A DNA stretch of 21,229 bases from CAZNFR01 sp964572225 (GTDB taxonomy: Bacteria > Bacteroidota > Bacteroidia > Bacteroidales > GCA-2748055), in contig CAZNFR010000063.1 of NCBI GenBank assembly GCA_964572225.1, positions 1 through 21,229 on the forward strand. The letters run 5' to 3'. Below, one piece after another: positions 15,363 through 21,229 of the stretch (positions are counted from its first letter, which is position 1; each line of letters starts with the position of its first letter). The notes beneath the pieces were generated by a model. It saw nothing but the letters and a program-made list of their open reading frames with translations. It made no database searches and was not told the origin of the DNA. The translations under genes and the position numbers were made by a program.

Positions 15363-15821
15363 GTGAATACATTAAGTTACAAAACCGTATCGGCGAACAA
15401 GGCAACCGTTACCAAAGAGTGGTTATTGGTGGATGCACAGGATGAGGTTCTGGGGCGTCTGGCTTCGAAGGTGGCTTTTCTGATTCGCGGAAAGCACAAG
15501 ACCAATTTCACCCCTCATGTGGATTGCGGCGACAATGTGATTGTGATCAATGCTGATAAGGTGAGACTTACCGGAAAGAAATTAACAGATAAGGAATACG
15601 TAAGGCATAGTGGTTATCCTGGCGGACAGATCACCACAACGGTTAAGGAGATGTTGGAGAAGAAGCCCACCGCGGTAGTGGAGAAAGCGGTAAAGGGTAT
15701 GCTCCCGGGCAACCGTCTTGGCAGTGAGCTTTTCAGGAACCTTTTTGTTTATGCAGGTCCTGAACACAAGCATGAGGCTCAGAATCCGAAGAAAGTCAAT
15801 TTAAACGATATCATTAAATAG
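15363..15821 (+). CDS. rplM: 50S ribosomal protein L13
   Basis: This 152-residue protein opens 'MNTLSYKTVSANKATVTKEW', close to the Bacteroidota L13 start. It carries the family core 'LGRLASKVAFLIRGKHKTNF', 'PHVDCGDNVIVINADKVRLTG', and 'AVKGMLPGNRLG' near the end. L13 is an early assembly protein of the 50S subunit. The start is GTG at 15363; family alignment needs this start, since no in-frame ATG is available at the right place. It heads the common L13-S9 pair, with rpsI five bases downstream. Confidence 0.97.
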   Translation: MNTLSYKTVSANKATVTKEWLLVDAQDEVLGRLASKVAFLIRGKHKTNFTPHVDCGDNVIVINADKVRLTGKKLTDKEYVRHSGYPGGQITTTVKEMLEKKPTAVVEKAVKGMLPGNRLGSELFRNLFVYAGPEHKHEAQNPKKVNLNDIIK

Positions 15822-15826
15822 ATTAC

Positions 15827-16213
15827 ATGGAAACAATCAACGCAACCGGAAGAAGAAAATCATCCATCGCACGCGTTTATGTCAGTGAAGGAAAAGGACA
15901 GATCATTGTCAATGACCGGGATTTCAAAGATTATTTTCCGGGAGAACATTTACATTATATAGTGGAACAGCCTCTTAACGTGTTGGGCCTGCGCGACAAG
16001 TACGATATTAAGGTGGTACTCGACGGAGGAGGCAGCAAAGGACAGGCGGAAGCATTGAGGCTGGGCATTTCCCGTGCACTTGTGGAAATTGATCCTGATT
16101 ACAAGCCAAGGCTCAAGCCCGAAGGTTTTCTCACCCGTGATCCCCGCCAGGTGGAAAGGAAGAAGCCAGGTCAGCCCAAAGCAAGGAAGAGATTCCAGTT
16201 CAGTAAGCGTTAA
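15827..16213 (+). CDS. rpsI: 30S ribosomal protein S9
   Basis: This 128-residue protein has the S9 opening 'NATGRRKSSIARVYVSEGKG', the middle 'GGSKGQAEALRLGISRAL', and the basic C-terminal tail 'DPRQVERKKPGQPKARKRFQ' ending in FSKR, which reaches the P-site tRNA in the 30S subunit. Length and pairing with rplM are normal. The gap to rplM is five bases. The 87-111 bases to rpsB have no gene and no clear terminator. Confidence 0.97.
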   Translation: METINATGRRKSSIARVYVSEGKGQIIVNDRDFKDYFPGEHLHYIVEQPLNVLGLRDKYDIKVVLDGGGSKGQAEALRLGISRALVEIDPDYKPRLKPEGFLTRDPRQVERKKPGQPKARKRFQFSKR

Positions 16214-16324
16214 TCACGAACATTTAATGTTTAGTATCTAAATTAGAAGGACTTCCGGCTTTATCCATACAGAGAACGGGGCTACCTTTTAATTGCTAAA
16301 ATGAATGTAAACAAATACAAAATC

Positions 16325-17209
16325 ATGCAAAAACCAAATTTCGAAACTTTATTGGATGCAGGTGTTCATTTCGGCCACCTGAAAAGAAAATGGAATCCCC
16401 ACATGGCTCCTTATATTTTTATGGAGAAGAACGGGATCCACATCATTGACCTTCACAAAACGGCTGCCAAGCTCGAAGAGGCCGGAAATGCGCTGAAGCA
16501 GATTGCCAAGTCGGGTCGTAAGATCCTTTTCGTGGCTACCAAAAAGCAGGCGAAAGATATTGTTGCAGAGAGGATAAAAGCCATCAACATGCCTTATGTG
16601 ACTGAGCGTTGGCCGGGGGGTATGCTTACCAATTTCCCAACGATCCGGAAAGCAGTGAAGAAAATGTCGTCCATCGACCGTATGGCGACCGACGGTACCT
16701 TCGACAACCTGAGTAAACGTGAAAAACTCCAGGTTAACCGTCAGCGTGCCAAGCTTGAAAAGATGCTGGGTAGTATTTCCGACCTGAACCGTCTTCCCGC
16801 TGCCATGTTTGTGGTGGATATATCCAAGGAATATATTGCGGTAAGAGAGGCCAGAAGGCTTAATATACCGGTATTCGCTATGGTTGACACCAATTCGGAT
16901 CCCGAAGATATCGATTTCGTAATCCCTGCCAACGATGACGCTTCCAAATCCATAGCGCTGATCATCGACTATATTGCTTCCGCCGTGGAAGAAGGACTTT
17001 CCGAGCGTAAGATGGAGAAAGAAAAAGAAGTCTCATCCAAAGGAAAAGACAAGGATATGGATGCGGATGAGGATACGGATTTCGACGAGGATGATGACAG
17101 ACCAAGAGCTTCCAGGTCTAATGATTTCGATGATGATGAGGAAGAAAGCGGAAAGAAATCCAAGGCCAAAAAACCTGTTAGAAAAGCTCCTGCCAGGAGA
17201 AACGATTAA
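16325..17209 (+). CDS. rpsB: 30S ribosomal protein S2 with charged C-terminal extension
   Basis: The protein is S2: 'NFETLLDAGVHFGHLKRKWN' followed by 'HIIDLHKTAAKLEEA', 'FVATKKQAKDIV', 'RWPGGMLTNFPTIRK' and 'FAMVDTNSDPEDIDFVIPAN'. It binds the 30S platform near the anti-Shine-Dalgarno region and is needed for S1 binding. Family proteins begin near the 'NFETLL' segment, so I prefer the ATG at 16325. An in-frame ATG at 16301 would add eight residues (MNVNKYKI). The last roughly 65 residues form a disordered tail, first acidic (many D and E, about 225-275), then Lys/Arg-rich. Tails of this kind occur in several Bacteroidota S2 proteins. tsf follows after 27 bases. Confidence 0.95.
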   Translation: MQKPNFETLLDAGVHFGHLKRKWNPHMAPYIFMEKNGIHIIDLHKTAAKLEEAGNALKQIAKSGRKILFVATKKQAKDIVAERIKAINMPYVTERWPGGMLTNFPTIRKAVKKMSSIDRMATDGTFDNLSKREKLQVNRQRAKLEKMLGSISDLNRLPAAMFVVDISKEYIAVREARRLNIPVFAMVDTNSDPEDIDFVIPANDDASKSIALIIDYIASAVEEGLSERKMEKEKEVSSKGKDKDMDADEDTDFDEDDDRPRASRSNDFDDDEEESGKKSKAKKPVRKAPARRND

Positions 17210-17236
17210 GAATAATAACTCAAAAAAATAAAAATA

Positions 17237-18055
17237 ATGTCTGACATTAAAGCTGCTGATGTAAGCAAACTCAGAAAAGTGACCGGAGCCGGAATGATGG
17301 ACTGCAAAAAGGCATTGCAGGAATCCGAAGGCGATTTTGACAAAGCAATTGAAATTATCCGCAAAAAAGGTCAGGCGGTTGCCAATAAGCGCGCCGACCG
17401 CGATGCTACCGAAGGAGTGGTTCTCGGAGGCGTAAAGGATTATCATGCCGCCGTGGTGGTTCTGAATTGTGAAACCGATTTCGTTGCTAAAAACGAAGAC
17501 TTCGTTGCTTTCACCCGCAGCATTCTTGATCTCGCACTGACTGAAAAACCTGCCAGCCTCGAAGCGCTGCTGGCTCTTCCCCTCGATGGCAAGACGGTTG
17601 GCGATAAGGTTACCGAGCAGGTGGGGATCATTGGCGAGAAGATTGAATTAAGCTTTTACGACCATATTGAAGCCGACGGACTGACAGCTTATATCCACCC
17701 CGGAAATAAACTGGCTACCATTGTTGGATTCAATAAGAAAGTAGACGAACAGGTAGGAAAAGATGTGGCTATGCAAATCGCGGCTATGTCGCCGGTTTCG
17801 GTCGACAAGGACGATGTTCCTGAAGAGGTAATTGAAAAAGAAAGAGAGATTGGAAGAGAGCAGGCCAGAATGGAAGGAAAGCCCGAGAATATGATTGACA
17901 AGATTGCAGAAGGAAAACTGAACAAGTTCTTTAAGGAATCAACCCTTATGAACCAGGATTTCACCAAAGACAGTAAGATCTCGGTTAGGGAATACCTTAA
18001 GCAAACAGATCCTGAACTCAAGGTTACCCGTTTCGTCAGATACGGATTATCGTAG
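17237..18055 (+). CDS. tsf: Elongation factor Ts
   Basis: This 272-residue protein has the N-terminal UBA-like domain with 'LRKVTGAGMMDCKKALQESE' and the EF-Tu contact motif 'LNCETDFVAKNEDF', then one core dimerisation-type domain ('IHPGNKLATIVGF', 'AMQIAAMSPVSV'), ending 'SVREYLKQTDPELKVTRFVR'. It is the nucleotide exchange factor that releases GDP from EF-Tu. It follows rpsB, the standard order, and is closed by a strong intrinsic terminator. Confidence 0.97.
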   Translation: MSDIKAADVSKLRKVTGAGMMDCKKALQESEGDFDKAIEIIRKKGQAVANKRADRDATEGVVLGGVKDYHAAVVVLNCETDFVAKNEDFVAFTRSILDLALTEKPASLEALLALPLDGKTVGDKVTEQVGIIGEKIELSFYDHIEADGLTAYIHPGNKLATIVGFNKKVDEQVGKDVAMQIAAMSPVSVDKDDVPEEVIEKEREIGREQARMEGKPENMIDKIAEGKLNKFFKESTLMNQDFTKDSKISVREYLKQTDPELKVTRFVRYGLS

Positions 18056-18068
18056 GAATGAACTGATT

Positions 18069-18104
18069 AAAAAAAAAGCTGCACCTGTGTGCAGCTTTTT
18101 TTTT
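18069..18104 (+). terminator. Intrinsic terminator after tsf
   Basis: The stem AGCTGCAC (18077-18084) pairs with GTGCAGCT (18089-18096) around a CTGT loop. An A-run before and a T-run after extend the stem, so it may work in both directions. It separates the ribosomal genes from pyrH. Confidence 0.92.
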
Positions 18105-18165
18105 GAATAAAAACCGGAAAAGGGAAGGCATTTTTTTGTTTTTTTGCAGGTAAATACTCAATATC

Positions 18166-18873
18166 ATGAATTACGAACGTATTCTTTTGAAGCTATCCGG
18201 TGAAGCTCTCATGGGCGACCAGAACTACGGGATTGATCCTCAAAGGCTGGACCAGTATGCTACCGACATTAAAGAAGCAGTGGAAAAAAAGGTCAAACTG
18301 GGGATTGTGATCGGTGGAGGTAACATTTTCCGGGGTGTATCCGGGGCAGCTCAGGGTTTCGACCGGGTTAAGGGAGATTACATGGGTATGCTGGCGACGG
18401 TAATCAACGGACTGGCGCTACAGAGCGCCATACAATCGAAGGGCGTCTCCACGCGCGTCTTCTCTGCCATCCGCATGGAACCGGTAACGGAGTTCTATTC
18501 CAAAGATAAGGTGCATGCGGCGCTCGACAGGAACGAAGTGGTCATCTTCGTGGCGGGAACCGGGAATCCTTTCTTCACAACCGATACCGCCTCAGCGCTG
18601 AGAGCTGTGGAAATGAAGGCCGACCTGTTTCTTAAAGGTACCCGGGTAGACGGGATCTATACCGCTGATCCTGAGAAAGACCCTTCAGCAGAAAAATTCG
18701 ATGAACTTAGCTTTGAGGAGGCCATTTCCCGCGACCTGAAGGTACTCGATATGACGGCTTTTACCATGTGCCGGGAAAACAGGCTTCCTATCGCTGTGTT
18801 TGATATGAATACTGCCGGCAACCTTCAAAAGTTCATTTCGGGGGAAAAAATTGGCACATTAGTGAAAATTTAG
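18166..18873 (+). CDS. pyrH: Uridylate kinase (UMP kinase)
   Basis: This 235-residue protein is the bacterial hexameric UMP kinase of the amino-acid-kinase fold. It has 'LLKLSGEALMG' at the start, the glycine-rich 'GIVIGGGNIFRG' and 'FVAGTGNPFFTTDTASALRA', and the nucleotide-site segment 'KGTRVDGIYTADPEKDP'. It makes UDP from UMP for pyrimidine nucleotide synthesis. It has its own upstream region after the tsf terminator, containing T-runs and a TTTTTTTG that is only a poor -7 box. frr follows after 40 bases, the usual pyrH-frr pair. Confidence 0.97.
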   Translation: MNYERILLKLSGEALMGDQNYGIDPQRLDQYATDIKEAVEKKVKLGIVIGGGNIFRGVSGAAQGFDRVKGDYMGMLATVINGLALQSAIQSKGVSTRVFSAIRMEPVTEFYSKDKVHAALDRNEVVIFVAGTGNPFFTTDTASALRAVEMKADLFLKGTRVDGIYTADPEKDPSAEKFDELSFEEAISRDLKVLDMTAFTMCRENRLPIAVFDMNTAGNLQKFISGEKIGTLVKI

Positions 18874-18913
18874 ATATTTTTGATCTGCTTTAACTCACAC
18901 TAAATTACGGGCC

Positions 18914-19477
18914 ATGAACGAAGATCTTCAATTAGTTTATGATATGACCGAGGAAAAGATGGGCAAAGCCATCGATCACCTCGAGAGTGAACTTAGCCGG
19001 ATCCGCGCCGGAAAGGCCAACCCCCATATCCTTGATGGTATCTCCGTGGATTACTACGGGACCCATACCCCCCTCAATCAGGTTTCCAATGTCAGCACCC
19101 CCGACCCCAAGACCATCGCCATACAGCCCTGGGAAAAGAAAATGATCGATGTGATTGAAAAAGCCATCCTGGCTGCTAATATCGGACTCACCCCGGTTAA
19201 TAACGGTGAACTGATCCGTTTAAACATTCCCCCTCTAACCGAGGAGCGCAGAAAAGAGCTGGTGAAGCAGGTCAAGAACGAAGGGGAAGCGGCTAAGGTC
19301 AGCATACGGAACGCCCGTCGTGATGCCAATGAAGAAATCAAAACTCTTCAAAAAGACGGGCTACCGGAAGACATGGCCAAAAAAGCCGAAACGGATGTTC
19401 AGAAAATGACCGATGATAATGTGGAGAAAGTGGACAAGATCGTGGAGGCCAAGGAAAAAGATATTATGACGGTCTGA
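18914..19477 (+). CDS. frr: Ribosome recycling factor
   Basis: This 187-residue protein has the RRF pattern: 'LESELSRIRAGKANPHILDG', 'VDYYGTHTPLNQVSNVSTPD', 'IAIQPWEKKMIDVIEKAI', and 'IRLNIPPLTEERRKELVKQV'. It splits post-termination ribosomes together with EF-G. Length and start are normal. It ends four bases before the stop of the convergent OmpA-family gene, with no clear terminator in between. Confidence 0.97.
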   Translation: MNEDLQLVYDMTEEKMGKAIDHLESELSRIRAGKANPHILDGISVDYYGTHTPLNQVSNVSTPDPKTIAIQPWEKKMIDVIEKAILAANIGLTPVNNGELIRLNIPPLTEERRKELVKQVKNEGEAAKVSIRNARRDANEEIKTLQKDGLPEDMAKKAETDVQKMTDDNVEKVDKIVEAKEKDIMTV

Positions 19478-19481
19478 CTCC

Positions 19482-20480
19482 CTAATTTGATTCCAGTATC
19501 CGCAGAAGCTCATCCAGTTTTGGAGTGAGAATAATTTCTGTTCGACGGTTTTTTGTTCGGGCGGTAGGGTTCTTGGCAGGATCCACCGGCTGAAATTCAC
19601 CCCTGCCCGAAGCCGTCAGCCTGTCCGGACTGATATTCCCTGATTCCAGTAAAATCTTCAGGACCGAGGTTGCTCTCAGAACACTCAGGTCCCAGTTGTC
19701 TTTGATCACAGCGCCGCTTCGGTAGGGCACATCGTCGGTATGTCCCTCAATCATGATATTCACATCCCGGTTTCTTTCCAATACTCTGGCGAGCTCTCTG
19801 AGAGCCTGCTTCCCCCGGGCATCCACCTCGTAACTTCCCGAACGAAACAAAAGCTTTTCGTCCATGCTTACGTACACTTTTCCGTTTTTCATTTCCACGG
19901 TAAGGCCTTCACCCTCGAAACCGGTTAGAGCCCTCGAAACGCTTTCACGCAAAGCATTGACCGCCGAATCCTTCCGGTTAAGTATACGCTCGAGCTCTGC
20001 AAGCCTGGCATTCCGTGCTTCGAGCTCTGCCCTCATCCGCGTGAGATCCTGACGACCCACATTCACATTCTGTTCCAGTTCACGGAGCCTGTCTTCCTTG
20101 GCCTGAAGATCCTCCTGTGTGGTTTGTAACTGGCCGAGAAGGCGGCGCGTTTCCCTTGCACTTCCCTGTAGGAGGGCATCGTGGGTGGCCTGCAGGTCAT
20201 TGTATTTACGGGTGAGCTGTTCGATCTCAGTTTCCAGATCCTGAATCTCACGGGTGTAAGCGATACTGTCTTCACGAGCCTCCTCCAATTGCTCATCCAC
20301 CCTGTCCATCAGGGCCTTCATCTCGGTATTTTCAACCGTTAGCTGCTCATTCTGCATCATGAGCCGGTCCCTTTCATCCTCCAGTTGAGTGCTCTTCCTG
20401 TCAACCTCGCGAAAACGCTGGGCGGGAACACAGGAGGAAAACAAAGAGGCTATCACGAAAAGATATATCAGATTTCTCAT
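19482..20480 (-). CDS. OmpA-family lipoprotein with coiled coil
   Basis: This 332-residue protein starts with a lipoprotein signal peptide (RNLIYLFVIASLFSSC) whose lipid-modified Cys would be residue 17. Residues about 25-190 are a long charged coiled coil with heptad-like L and E/R spacing. Residues about 210-320 are an OmpA C-terminal domain, with 'INIMIEGHTDDVPYRSG'-like sequence (IMIEGHTDDVPY), 'SPDRLTASGRGEFQP' and 'RTKNRRTEIIL'. The domain binds peptidoglycan and the coiled coil would act as a spacer from the outer membrane. A structural envelope role is inferred. A TAnnTTTG box lies 30 bases upstream. Confidence 0.9.
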   Translation of the reverse strand: MRNLIYLFVIASLFSSCVPAQRFREVDRKSTQLEDERDRLMMQNEQLTVENTEMKALMDRVDEQLEEAREDSIAYTREIQDLETEIEQLTRKYNDLQATHDALLQGSARETRRLLGQLQTTQEDLQAKEDRLRELEQNVNVGRQDLTRMRAELEARNARLAELERILNRKDSAVNALRESVSRALTGFEGEGLTVEMKNGKVYVSMDEKLLFRSGSYEVDARGKQALRELARVLERNRDVNIMIEGHTDDVPYRSGAVIKDNWDLSVLRATSVLKILLESGNISPDRLTASGRGEFQPVDPAKNPTARTKNRRTEIILTPKLDELLRILESN

Positions 20481-20509
20481 AGCATGTTTTCTTTAAAACG
20501 GAAAATTAG

Positions 20510-20517
20510 CAAATTTA
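20510..20517 (-). promoter_or_regulatory. -7 promoter box for the OmpA-family gene
   Basis: On the minus strand this reads TAAATTTG, an exact TAnnTTTG fit, 30 bases before the ATG. Confidence 0.5.
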
Positions 20518-20674
20518 TCACGAGCAGGAAGGGATTTTTATTAACAGCAGAGTCATAAAATAAACGGCTTCCGGAAATAGTTTAAGTGAAAGTCCTACAG
20601 CCGGATTGTTTTTGGATGAATATCAATAATTTATTGAACATCAAGCAATTTTTCCCATATATCCGGAAATTTTA

Positions 20675-20682
20675 TACCTTTG
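20675..20682 (+). promoter_or_regulatory. -7 promoter box for dxs
   Basis: TACCTTTG fits TAnnTTTG and lies 22 bases before the dxs ATG. No clear -33 TTG is seen. Confidence 0.5.
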
Positions 20683-20704
20683 AAAAGTTTAAAGCCTGCG
20701 GCCG

Positions 20705-21229
20705 ATGGAAAAAAGCCTGTATCCCTTGCTTTCCGGGATAGATTCCCCCGACGATCTGAAAAAACTGTCTGTCGACGACCTGATCAGTGTCAGTGGGGAA
20801 TTGCGCAATTTCATTATTGATGTGGTTTCCTCCAATCCCGGTCATTTCGGTGCAAGTCTGGGAGTGGTTGAACTTACCGTTGCACTTCATTATGTTTTTA
20901 ATACTCCGTATGACAAGCTGGTATGGGATGTGGGCCACCAGGCTTACGGCCATAAGATCCTGACCGGCCGCCGCGATAACTTTCATTCCAACCGGAAATT
21001 AAACGGCATCAGTGGATTTCCCAAGCCTTCGGAAAGCGAGTACGATGCGTTTGGCGTCGGACATTCATCCACCTCCATCTCGGCAGCCCTGGGTATGGCT
21101 CTGGCATCCCGACATAACGGGGAGGATGACCGCAATGTGGTGGCGGTGATCGGCGATGGATCCCTGACCGGGGGGATTGCCTACGAAGGACTTAACAATG
21201 CGGGGATCGAGAATACCAACCTGCTGGTG
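20705..21229 (+). CDS. dxs: 1-deoxy-D-xylulose-5-phosphate synthase (N-terminal part, runs off window)
   Basis: The frame is open from ATG 20705 to the window end, 175 codons. It shows the DXS N-terminal domain: 'LRNFIIDVVSSNPGHFGASL', 'GVVELTVALHYVF', 'WDVGHQAYGHKILTGR', 'VGHSSTSISAALGMALA', and the thiamine diphosphate/metal motif 'VIGDGSLTGGIAYEGLNNAG'. The enzyme condenses pyruvate and glyceraldehyde 3-phosphate, the first step of the non-mevalonate isoprenoid pathway. Full-length proteins have about 620-640 residues, so some 70% lies outside. The start is the only suitable ATG and family similarity begins soon after it. Confidence 0.96.
   Translation, partial: MEKSLYPLLSGIDSPDDLKKLSVDDLISVSGELRNFIIDVVSSNPGHFGASLGVVELTVALHYVFNTPYDKLVWDVGHQAYGHKILTGRRDNFHSNRKLNGISGFPKPSESEYDAFGVGHSSTSISAALGMALASRHNGEDDRNVVAVIGDGSLTGGIAYEGLNNAGIENTNLLV

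Overview
The window comes from a Bacteroidota chromosome, most likely a Bacteroidales/Marinilabiliales-type organism (the order is inferred from gene content only). Supporting signs are repeated TAnnTTTG promoter boxes, weak ribosome binding sites, DUF2723 and O-antigen ligase genes, an OmpA-family lipoprotein with a Bacteroidota-type lipobox, a secreted protein with SprB-like repeats, and the order rplM-rpsI-rpsB-tsf-pyrH-frr. Most of the window is roughly 45-55% GC. A segment from about 400 to 2700 is much more AT-rich (about 25-35% GC in the lines I counted).

Positions 1-7656 hold what I read as a lasso peptide (RiPP) locus with tailoring enzymes. On the minus strand, reading right to left, are the macrolactam synthetase C (2819-4717), the RRE/PqqD protein B1 (2319-2618), a short transglutaminase-like peptidase B2 (1954-2322) and a 41-residue precursor gene A (1810-1935). 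The precursor is too short for usual gene finding. It has a paeninodin-like leader, Thr at -2, a Gly-Gly core start, Glu at core position 9 and a C-terminal Ser. Ten bases after it begins a large secreted SBBP/SprB-type protein that runs off the left edge. Divergent from C, on the plus strand, are an HPr-kinase-like peptide kinase (4862-5782), a PAPS sulfotransferase (5789-6637) and an NTP_transf_5 nucleotidyltransferase (6643-7656). The expected pathway is: B1 binds the leader, B2 cuts it off, C closes the Gly1-Glu9 ring, and the kinase, sulfotransferase and nucleotidyltransferase decorate the peptide. The kinase probably acts on the terminal Ser. Two oddities are that B2 ends just after its catalytic His, and that no exporter or isopeptidase is present.

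Positions 7653-15151 carry cell-envelope and housekeeping genes: a NodB-type deacetylase, a large DUF2723 membrane protein, an uncharacterised probable outer-membrane barrel, a 3-methyladenine DNA glycosylase and an O-antigen ligase/polymerase family protein.

Positions 15152-21229 are core genome: ribosomal proteins L13, S9 and S2, EF-Ts with a strong terminator, UMP kinase, ribosome recycling factor, a convergent OmpA-family lipoprotein, and the start of dxs.
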